Origin: Cyanobacteria bacterium OH_CFB_184
Lineage (GTDB): Bacteria > Cyanobacteriota > Vampirovibrionia > Gastranaerophilales > Gastranaerophilaceae
Direction: 5' to 3'
Length of the DNA: 5,197 nt
NCBI GenBank assembly: GCA_023414155.1
Contig: JAEZOG010000176.1
Coordinates: forward strand, 1 to 5,197
A model generated the notes under the pieces. That model saw only the letters and a program-made list of their open reading frames with translations, had not been told where the DNA came from and ran no database searches. Positions 1 to 5,197 of this stretch are shown one piece after another. The position numbers and the translations under genes were made by a program. Each line of letters opens with the position of its first letter. Positions within the stretch are counted from its first letter, which is position 1.

Positions 1-1874
1 TCATAAAACTGCTGTTTTGAAGAAAGTTCACTTAAGTAATAGTTCTTTTGAATCTCCAATTTTTCATCTAAAGTTTTTTTGTGCCAGTCATTGTTTTCAT
101 TCAGTTGCTTTTGTAAATCAACTTCAAACTTTTGCCTATAAGATAGCAACTCGTTTTCATACCAAACTTTTTGCGACTCGACTTTTTCTAAAAGCATTTG
201 CTCTTGGTATTTTTTATGATTTTTAAGCCCTTCATCGTAGATAAGTTGTTGCTTGGCAGCAATATCTTCGTAATTTTTTCCCAATATATCAAGCTGCGTT
301 CTAACAGCTTCTTCAAAGAAACTTTTTAGATTGTCTGTCTTTGTTTGAATCAACCTGCTGAAAAATTCTTTTTGAGTATTTATATCAAGCTGAGATTTGT
401 GTTCAACGGTGTTTATTTTTTGCTCTAACTTTGCAAGGAGATCATAAATTTTAACTTCAAAATCTGAGATGTGATCTGAATTATGTTTGTATTTTTCTTT
501 TATGTATTGGTATAATTTTGTTTCTGCTTGAACATATCTATTTTCATTTTGTTGTTGTTTTTCGTTTATATACTCATACAGTTTCGCTTCTGCTTGGATA
601 AAACTATCCTGATTTTGTTGAGTTTTTTGATTGACATAATCATACAATTTTGACTCTGATGGATGTAAAACATTCAAAATATCTTGTTTTGTAGATTCTA
701 TAGATTTATACAAATCTGATTCTATCTTGAGAGTTTTATTAGAAATTATATCTTTTTTTTCTTCTATAGATTTATATAAATCTTTTTCTACATCACAAAT
801 TTTCTGATAAATCTGTGTTTCTTTAGTTTGAGTGAGTGATTTGCTTTCTTCAAACAAGCCAAAAAATTGCGCAGTCCTATCTTCTAATTGATTGTGCAGC
901 TCTGTTTGAACAACGCCAAGTTGCTCACTTAAATATTTTATTTGGGCGTTAAATTTTTCATTAATTTCTTTTTTTTCCTTTTCAAACTCTTGAAAAAGAA
1001 TGTTTTTTACACCCTCTTGTCCTAAAAACTTTTCAAAAGCCTTTTGCTTATACTCTGAAATCTTATCTTTCCATGGTGTCAAACGCAAATAATCATAATA
1101 CTCCTGGAAAAGCGGGTGATTGTTTTCATAACTCCACGGCTTAAATCTTCCTGCAAAATGAATTATTTTGTACTCATGATATTTTTGAAATAGGCCTTGG
1201 TATCTTGATGCATCATATTGGAAAAATTGAAAATTCCATTTTCTTGGAAGAACTTTTATTCCATCTTTGAGCACAACATTTAAAACATCTTGATCCTGCC
1301 ACAGAATTTTTTCTTTATTATTTTTTGCATAATCAAACAATTTTTGTTCAATATTATCTTGTCTCCACTTATCAAGATTGATAAGCATAACGCCTGCATT
1401 ACAATAAACAGGAAGATCAAGTCTTTCCGCCTCATTTTCACTCTCTACATCAGGTACCATCGCTGCATATTTATTGGTAATTTCTGTTGAATATAATTCT
1501 TTTAAACTACCTGTTACAACAATGTCACAATCTAAATAGAGAATTTTATCTAACTTAGGAAATATAGAAGGCATTTTAAAACGATAATAACCTGATACTG
1601 GCACGTGAAAATGCTTAAACTCAGGATTGTAATCTTTTAAAAGCGGGCAATCTTTAAAGTCTTCTTTATTCATTTTGATGAAAGAAAGTTCAAAATCTTT
1701 GATATACTTTAAAGATTCAAGCTGAGCCTTGCTTTCTTTAGAAAAACCTCCATCAAGAACGTAAAAGTTGAATTGTTCTTCTTTATCAGAGTTCTTTAAA
1801 ATAGAAGTAATGGCAACTCCGATTTGCTCGGTATAGTTGTTGTCCGCATTAAAACAGATATTATATGCACCCAT
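1..1874 (-). CDS. Family 8 glycosyltransferase with long C-terminal coiled-coil repeat region (partial, C-terminus off window)
   Basis: The frame is open for 624 codons from an ATG at 1874-1872 to the left edge, with no stop. Residues ~4-265 look like a GT8 (LgtC/GspA-type) retaining glycosyltransferase, which transfers a sugar from a nucleotide-sugar donor, usually onto cell-surface glycans. Visible motifs are an N-terminal nucleotide-binding strand (YNICFNADNNY), the metal-binding DCD at 115-117 in LYLDCDIVV, NAGVMLINL from 159, WQDQDVLN at 192-199, and HFAGRFKPW at 239-247, whose His is the family's third metal ligand. All key residues are present, so the domain looks active. From ~285 onward the chain is Lys/Glu/Gln/Asn-rich and almost free of proline (one, P405), as expected for coiled coil, with six 22-residue repeats at 363-494. 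No signal peptide or membrane segment is seen, so it is probably cytosolic. A GAAGG ribosome binding site (complement of 1884-1888) sits 9 bases before the start. Acceptor and donor sugars cannot be told from sequence. The family call is firm; the role of the tail is unknown. Confidence 0.9.
   Translation of the reverse strand, partial: MGAYNICFNADNNYTEQIGVAITSILKNSDKEEQFNFYVLDGGFSKESKAQLESLKYIKDFELSFIKMNKEDFKDCPLLKDYNPEFKHFHVPVSGYYRFKMPSIFPKLDKILYLDCDIVVTGSLKELYSTEITNKYAAMVPDVESENEAERLDLPVYCNAGVMLINLDKWRQDNIEQKLFDYAKNNKEKILWQDQDVLNVVLKDGIKVLPRKWNFQFFQYDASRYQGLFQKYHEYKIIHFAGRFKPWSYENNHPLFQEYYDYLRLTPWKDKISEYKQKAFEKFLGQEGVKNILFQEFEKEKKEINEKFNAQIKYLSEQLGVVQTELHNQLEDRTAQFFGLFEESKSLTQTKETQIYQKICDVEKDLYKSIEEKKDIISNKTLKIESDLYKSIESTKQDILNVLHPSESKLYDYVNQKTQQNQDSFIQAEAKLYEYINEKQQQNENRYVQAETKLYQYIKEKYKHNSDHISDFEVKIYDLLAKLEQKINTVEHKSQLDINTQKEFFSRLIQTKTDNLKSFFEEAVRTQLDILGKNYEDIAAKQQLIYDEGLKNHKKYQEQMLLEKVESQKVWYENELLSYRQKFEVDLQKQLNENNDWHKKTLDEKLEIQKNYYLSELSSKQQFY
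393..788 (-). repeat. Six in-frame tandem 66-bp repeats (22 residues each) in the glycosyltransferase tail
   Basis: The translated minus strand shows six consecutive 22-residue units at residues 363-384, 385-406, 407-428, 429-450, 451-472 and 473-494. Each starts E-x-(K/D)-(L/I)-Y, followed by I/V/L at position 8 of the unit. Examples of unit starts are EKDLYKSI, ESDLYKSI, ESKLYDYV, EAKLYEYI, ETKLYQYI and EVKIYDLL. A half unit (ETQIYQKICDV, 352-362) lies 11 residues before the first. At DNA level a 15-base identical stretch recurs exactly 66 bases apart (696-710 and 762-776), so recent duplication is likely. A period of 22 equals two 11-residue (hendecad) turns, a known coiled-coil register. 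Position 15 of the units reads I, I, N, N, N, I, which looks like a core layer with Asn substitutions in the middle copies. Confidence 0.85.
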
Positions 1875-1907
1875 TAGCACAGCCCTTCAGCAATTATGTT
1901 TGAATGT

Positions 1908-1936
1908 ATTTTACAATAATTACGTAAAAAGGGCAA
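1908..1936 (-). promoter_or_regulatory. Sigma-70-type promoter for the glycosyltransferase gene
   Basis: On the minus strand a -35 box TTGCCC (complement of 1931-1936) and a -10 box TAAAAT (complement of 1908-1913) are separated by exactly 17 bases. Transcription would start near 1901, giving a leader of about 27 bases before the ATG at 1874. The leader contains the GAAGG ribosome binding site. Boxes, spacing and position agree, but the call rests on consensus only. Confidence 0.6.
1909..1929. promoter_or_regulatory. Inverted repeat overlapping the glycosyltransferase promoter (possible operator)
   Basis: TTTTAC (1909-1914) and GTAAAA (1924-1929) form perfect 6-base inverted arms around a 9-base spacer. 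An 8-base palindrome TTACGTAA (1920-1927) overlaps the right arm. The element covers most of the -10 box and spacer of the leftward promoter, so a bound protein would block it. AT-rich DNA gives such repeats by chance, so this is tentative. Confidence 0.25.
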
Positions 1937-1982
1937 CAAAAAATCTAGCCAAAAGTCTTGATTTGCAAGGATTTCTTATTCT

Positions 1983-2010
1983 TTTTACTTTATTCCGTGT
2001 TTAGTATAAT
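1983..2010 (+). promoter_or_regulatory. Candidate promoter for hydE-kup
   Basis: A perfect TATAAT -10 box lies at 2005-2010. The matching -35 region is poor: only a T-rich TTTTAC at 1983-1988, with a 16-base spacer. Transcription would begin near 2017, leaving a ~32-base leader before the hydE ATG. A weak -35 with a perfect -10 could mean activator dependence, but that is inference. Confidence 0.4.
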
Positions 2011-2034
2011 ATGATTTGGTAAAATAAAGTTAAA

Positions 2035-2046
2035 ATGCCGATATAA
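2035..2046 (+). other. Three-codon micro-ORF immediately before hydE
   Basis: ATG CCG ATA TAA encodes Met-Pro-Ile and ends two bases before the hydE start codon, in a different frame. The hydE start has no clear Shine-Dalgarno sequence of its own, so a ribosome finishing here could restart on hydE. It may equally be chance in AT-rich DNA. Confidence 0.15.
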
Positions 2047-2048
2047 TT

Positions 2049-3083
2049 ATGATAGATATAATAAAAAAAGCTAAAGAAACCCATTTGCTTGAAAAAGAAG
2101 AAATAGTATCTCTTTTATCAAGCAATGATTTTGATGAAGAAATATTTGCCGCAGCAGATGAAGTTAGGAAAAAATACGTAGGAGATTGCGTTCACCTAAG
2201 GGGATTGATTGAGTTTTCAAACATTTGCAAGCAAAATTGCCTTTATTGCGGGCTTAGAAAAGATAATGAAACAGTACAAAGATACAGATTAACTGCTGAG
2301 CAAATAATTGATTTTGCAAAAAAAGCACACTCGTATGGGTATAAAACAATCGTAATGCAGTCAGGAGAAGACGCTTATTTCACAGCAGAAAGACTTGTTC
2401 CGATTATAAAAGAAATTAAAAAACTTGATTTAGCAATCACTTTGAGTATCGGCGAAAGAACTTATGAAGAATACAAACAACTAAAAGAAGCCGGCGCGGA
2501 TAGATTTTTAATAAGAATTGAAACAACAGATAAAAACCTCTACGAAAAAATGCATCCTAATATGGATTTTTCAAACAGGCTCAAATGCCTTGATGATATT
2601 AAAGATTTATGCTTCGAGGTTGGTACGGGTTGTCTTGTAGGACTTCCTAATCAAACCTTTGATTCACTTGCAGAAGATCTTTTGTTTTTCAAAAAAATCG
2701 AAGCAGATATGATTGGAATAGGACCCTTCATCCCAAATCCTGATACCCCTCTAAAAGATACTGAAGGCGGAAGTTTCACTAACGCAAGAAAAGTTATGGC
2801 TATCACAAGGCTTTTGCTTCCTGACATCAACATCCCCGCAACTACAGCTATGGAAACATTAAATCCAAACGGTAGAATTCTTGCACTACAAAGTGGTGCT
2901 AACGTTGTAATGCCAAACGTTACAGAGGGTGATTATAGAAAATTTTACGAAATTTACCCCGGTAAAATTTGCATAAACGACACCCCTGCAAAATGTATCA
3001 ATTGCATAAGCGGCAAAATAAAAGGGATAGGCAGAACCATTGGTACTGACTATGGTTTCAGAAAAAGAAAAGACAATAATTAG
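2049..3083 (+). CDS. hydE: [FeFe]-hydrogenase maturation radical SAM enzyme HydE
   Basis: HydE is a cytosolic radical SAM enzyme that, together with HydG and HydF, builds the organometallic two-iron subcluster of the [FeFe]-hydrogenase H-cluster. It acts on the HydG-made Fe(CO)2(CN)-cysteine complex. The 344-residue length matches the family (about 340-350). The radical SAM cluster motif is C60-x3-C64-x2-C67, within SNICKQNCLYCGLR. Downstream barrel motifs typical of HydE are MQSGED (103-108), GLPNQT (198-203), GIGPFIPNPDTPL (223-235) and NIPATTAM (261-268). A second cysteine set, C308-x7-C316-x2-C319, matches the accessory [4Fe-4S] site found in some HydE proteins and helps separate it from BioB and PylB relatives. 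The ATG at 2049 is chosen because it yields the normal HydE N-terminus; no strong ribosome binding site precedes it. The stop is 14 bases before kup, suggesting one transcript. No hydF, hydG or hydrogenase gene is in the window. Confidence 0.93.
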   Translation: MIDIIKKAKETHLLEKEEIVSLLSSNDFDEEIFAAADEVRKKYVGDCVHLRGLIEFSNICKQNCLYCGLRKDNETVQRYRLTAEQIIDFAKKAHSYGYKTIVMQSGEDAYFTAERLVPIIKEIKKLDLAITLSIGERTYEEYKQLKEAGADRFLIRIETTDKNLYEKMHPNMDFSNRLKCLDDIKDLCFEVGTGCLVGLPNQTFDSLAEDLLFFKKIEADMIGIGPFIPNPDTPLKDTEGGSFTNARKVMAITRLLLPDINIPATTAMETLNPNGRILALQSGANVVMPNVTEGDYRKFYEIYPGKICINDTPAKCINCISGKIKGIGRTIGTDYGFRKRKDNN

Positions 3084-3085
3084 AT

Positions 3086-3093
3086 AAAAGGAA
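3086..3093 (+). promoter_or_regulatory. Ribosome binding site of kup
   Basis: AAAAGGAA lies 4 bases before the ATG at 3098, inside the 14-base gap after the hydE stop. It fixes the kup start and leaves no room for a separate promoter in the gap. Confidence 0.6.
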
Positions 3094-3097
3094 TAAA

Positions 3098-4927
3098 ATG
3101 AATTCATTTTCTATAAACAGAATAAGAGCATCGTTCAACGATATGATTAAAGCACTGGGTCTAGTGTTTGGAGACATTGGAACAAGCCCTATCTATACTT
3201 TTACAGTAATATTTTTAACAACAAAAATCAACACGGAAAACGTCATAAGTATAATATCATTGATCATTTGGACACTGATATTAGTCGTGACAGTTCAATA
3301 TACCTGGCTTGCCATGAGTCTTTCAAAAAAAGGTGAAGGCGGAGAAATTGTATTAAACGAAATCTTGAAAAAAGTTCTCAAACCAGGTAGAGCAATGGCT
3401 TTTTTCACTTTTCTGACATACGTTGGAATTTCCTTATTGATTGGTGATAGCGTAATCACTCCTGCAATCAGTATATTATCCGCCGTTGAAGGTTTAAAAC
3501 TGATTGAACCATTAAGCCATATTTCTCAGGCAGTAATCTTGATAATAACAATAGCAATAACTCTTGGATTGTTTTCAATCCAGAAAAAAGGAACCGAAAC
3601 CATTTCTAAAATATTTGGTCCCATAATGTTAATTTGGTTTTTAAGTTTAGGTATCTCTGGGTTAATTGCAATTACAGGTCACCCTGGAGTTATTAGAGCA
3701 CTGGATCCTATGCAAGGTCTTAACTTTCTTACCCATAACGGATTAACCGGATTTTTTGTTCTTTCAGAAGTTATATTGTGCGCAACAGGTGCAGAAGCTC
3801 TTTATGCTGATATGGGTCACTTAGGAAGAAAGCCGATAACTAAAGGCTGGTTCCTTGTTGTAACTATGCTAATTTTGAACTACTTGGGTCAAGGCGCATT
3901 TTTGCTCAAAAACCCCGATGCTCAAAATATTTTGTTCTCGATGATACTAAATCAAAAACCGATTTTTTATATCCCATTCTTACTTGTAAGTATATTAGCT
4001 ACCATAATTGCTTCTCAAGCAATGATAAGTGGCTTGTTCTCAGTAGTCTACCAAGGGATTAACACCAGAATGTTCCCTCTATTCAAGGTAGATTACACCT
4101 CAGAGAAAATAAGCTCTCAAATATATATTGGAAGCGCAAACTGGTTTTTATTATTCTTTGTAGTGATAATCATTCTTTTCTTTAAAGAATCTGCTAATTT
4201 AGCTGCAGCGTATGGATTTGCAGTAACAGGAACAATCTCTATCACTGCAATAATGATGGTAACAATTTTCTTCTTAAGAAAAAAATACTTTCAAGCCTTC
4301 ATTTCTCTTGGTCTTTTATGTATAGACCTGTGCTTTTTTGTTGCAACCTGTTCAAAAATACCGCACGGAGCTTATTGGTCAATGATAATAGCTTCTATGC
4401 CTTTACTATTAATTCTTTTATACACAAAAGGTCAGAAAGCACTTTATAAATCAATGGTTTTAATGGATAAGGAAACTTTTCTTGAAAAATACAATATGAT
4501 CTACTCAAATTTATCAAAAATAAAAGGCACCGCATTATTTTTCTCAAGAGGTATAGACCAGGTTCCTCCATACATAATCCAAACCATGTTTACAAATAAC
4601 ATAATGTATACAGAAAACATTTTTGTTCAGATAAATAAAACCAGCGAAGCATATGGGCTAATTTATGACCTTACCCCAATAACAGAAGGTCTTACGATTT
4701 TAAAAGTAAACGCCGGATATATGGAAATCTTCCATTTAGAGCAAATCCTTAAAAAATTAAATATAAAAGAAAAAGTAATTTTCTACGGTGTCGAAGACAT
4801 CGAAACAACAAATATTTTATGGAACATATTTGCTTTAATTAAAAAAGTGACTCCTACTTTTGTAAGTTTTTACAACTTACCGGCGCATAAAATCCACGGA
4901 GTTATAACCAAAATTAAAATAAAATAA
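3098..4927 (+). CDS. kup: KUP-family potassium uptake permease
   Basis: This is an inner-membrane K+ uptake permease, a K+/H+ symporter of the KUP/HAK/KT family. The N-terminal family signature FGDIGTSPIYT includes D26. GDSVITPAISIL runs from 116 with E131 just after it, and TGAEALYADMGH holds E233. These three acidic residues align with the residues linked to K+/H+ transport in E. coli Kup (D23, E116, E229), so the protein looks functional. About 12 hydrophobic segments lie between residues ~20 and ~441, including clear ones near 50-74, 104-129, 143-160, 174-193, 217-237, 295-316, 350-365 and 420-441. They are followed by a ~165-residue soluble C-terminal domain (~445-609), containing a KGTALFFSRGIDQVPP stretch typical of the family. 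At 609 residues it is close to E. coli Kup (622). It probably shares a transcript with hydE, although there is no known functional link between them. No terminator hairpin follows the TAA. Confidence 0.95.
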   Translation: MNSFSINRIRASFNDMIKALGLVFGDIGTSPIYTFTVIFLTTKINTENVISIISLIIWTLILVVTVQYTWLAMSLSKKGEGGEIVLNEILKKVLKPGRAMAFFTFLTYVGISLLIGDSVITPAISILSAVEGLKLIEPLSHISQAVILIITIAITLGLFSIQKKGTETISKIFGPIMLIWFLSLGISGLIAITGHPGVIRALDPMQGLNFLTHNGLTGFFVLSEVILCATGAEALYADMGHLGRKPITKGWFLVVTMLILNYLGQGAFLLKNPDAQNILFSMILNQKPIFYIPFLLVSILATIIASQAMISGLFSVVYQGINTRMFPLFKVDYTSEKISSQIYIGSANWFLLFFVVIIILFFKESANLAAAYGFAVTGTISITAIMMVTIFFLRKKYFQAFISLGLLCIDLCFFVATCSKIPHGAYWSMIIASMPLLLILLYTKGQKALYKSMVLMDKETFLEKYNMIYSNLSKIKGTALFFSRGIDQVPPYIIQTMFTNNIMYTENIFVQINKTSEAYGLIYDLTPITEGLTILKVNAGYMEIFHLEQILKKLNIKEKVIFYGVEDIETTNILWNIFALIKKVTPTFVSFYNLPAHKIHGVITKIKIK

Positions 4928-4948
4928 TCAAGATACCGCATATTGGTA

Positions 4949-4977
4949 ATTATTTAATTAGTTACTTTGTGTAAAAT
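4949..4977 (+). promoter_or_regulatory. Weak candidate promoter for the alcohol dehydrogenase gene
   Basis: A TAAAAT -10-like box at 4972-4977 sits in the context TGTAAAATA, the same context as the -10 of the glycosyltransferase promoter. The -35 region (around 4949-4955, TTATTT-like) is poor. The 76-base gap after kup has no terminator hairpin, so readthrough from hydE-kup is also possible. Confidence 0.3.
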
Positions 4978-4990
4978 AATAAACAGACAA

Positions 4991-4997
4991 AAAGGAG
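4991..4997 (+). promoter_or_regulatory. Strong ribosome binding site of the alcohol dehydrogenase gene
   Basis: AAAGGAG lies 6 bases before the ATG at 5004. It is the best Shine-Dalgarno match in the window and fixes the start of the last gene. It suggests efficient translation, in contrast to hydE. Confidence 0.75.
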
Positions 4998-5003
4998 CAT
5001 ACT

Positions 5004-5197
5004 ATGTGGGAAAAAGACATTAACATCAATGAAGTAAAAGAAATCAGACTAAGATCGATTGTTTATTTTGGAGTTGGAGCAATAGAAAAAATAAACGACA
5101 TTGCTGCAAATTTAAAAAGCAAAGAGATAAACAAAGTTCAGATTTTAGCTGGACAAAGTTCTTATAAAAAAATCGGGGCTTGGGAAATAGTAGAAAA
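5004..5197 (+). CDS. Iron-containing alcohol dehydrogenase (partial, N-terminus only)
   Basis: Sixty-four codons plus two bases are visible, open to the right edge. Residues from ~12 onward (EIRLRSIVYFGVGAIEKIND) match the start of group III iron-dependent alcohol dehydrogenases, where R-x-x-x-x-YFG-x-GA introduces the N-terminal NAD(P)-binding fold. The next strand and turn (VQILAGQSSYKKIGAW) correspond to the family's usual (V/I)-(L/I)-x-x-G-x-S-(S/A)-x-K-K-x-G segment. Such enzymes reduce aldehydes to alcohols, or the reverse, with NAD(P)H and an active-site Fe2+ whose Asp/His ligands lie in the missing C-terminal part. In a fermenter it would dispose of reducing equivalents. Substrate and subfamily (ethanol, butanol, 1,3-propanediol or lactaldehyde type) cannot be assigned from this fragment. 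A related fold such as glycerol dehydrogenase is less likely. Confidence 0.8.
   Translation, partial: MWEKDININEVKEIRLRSIVYFGVGAIEKINDIAANLKSKEINKVQILAGQSSYKKIGAWEIVE

Noticed and set aside
17..226. 69-codon plus-strand open frame
   Set aside because: It lies wholly antisense to the glycosyltransferase gene, has no ribosome binding site and shows no recognisable protein features; it is a shadow of the coiled-coil codons.
1290..1490. 66-codon plus-strand open frame
   Set aside because: It is antisense to the conserved GT8 motifs; its hydrophobic look comes from complementing Lys/Asn/Glu codons.
1956..1990. CTTG-N5-CAAG hairpin followed by a T-rich stretch as a terminator
   Set aside because: The stem is four base pairs, the T-rich run is interrupted, and no plus-strand gene lies upstream to be terminated.
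2042..2047. Second TATAAT just before the hydE ATG
   Set aside because: It ends one base before the start codon, so any transcript from it would begin inside hydE; the box at 2005-2010 is better placed.
2049..3083. Biotin synthase or PylB identity for the radical SAM protein
   Set aside because: The C-x7-C-x2-C set near the C-terminus, GIGPFIPNPDTPL and NIPATTAM follow HydE rather than BioB or PylB, and no biotin or pyrrolysine genes are adjacent.
2651..3107. Two minus-strand open frames (60 and 73 codons) over hydE
   Set aside because: Both are antisense to conserved HydE motifs, including the second cysteine cluster, and have no supporting signals.
4933..4948. TACC-N7-GGTA hairpin after kup as a terminator
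   Set aside because: The stem is only four base pairs, and no T-run follows it directly.

Overview
The window is AT-rich bacterial DNA with tightly packed genes. It holds four protein genes in two divergent blocks, with no RNA gene, insertion sequence or CRISPR array visible. A [FeFe]-hydrogenase maturase (HydE) beside an iron-type alcohol dehydrogenase points to a fermentative, H2-metabolising anaerobe. Low GC, strong AGA preference for arginine and the standard genetic code fit a gut-type anaerobe such as Gastranaerophilales/Melainabacteria, Elusimicrobia or Clostridia. That placement is a guess; the sequence alone does not fix the taxon.

Left block (1-1874, minus strand): one long reading frame, open across the left edge, so its C-terminus is missing. 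Its first ~265 residues form a family-8 glycosyltransferase domain with DxD, NAG and HFxGxxKPW motifs. After that come at least 330 residues of predicted coiled coil. This part contains six tandem copies of a 22-residue unit (393-788), which is the most unusual feature in the window.

Divergent intergenic region (1875-2048): a good sigma-70-type promoter reads left into the glycosyltransferase gene, with a small inverted repeat overlapping its -10 and spacer. A TATAAT box reads right toward hydE.

Right block (2049-5197, plus strand): hydE, encoding the radical SAM maturase, is followed after 14 bases by kup, encoding a KUP-family potassium uptake permease; the two are probably co-transcribed. 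After a 76-base gap with a weak candidate promoter and a strong ribosome binding site comes the start of an iron-containing alcohol dehydrogenase, cut by the right edge. HydE and the alcohol dehydrogenase fit one fermentative redox theme (H2 and alcohol as electron sinks). Kup has no obvious link to it. No hydF, hydG or hydrogenase structural gene lies in the window, so hydE is separated from its usual partners here.
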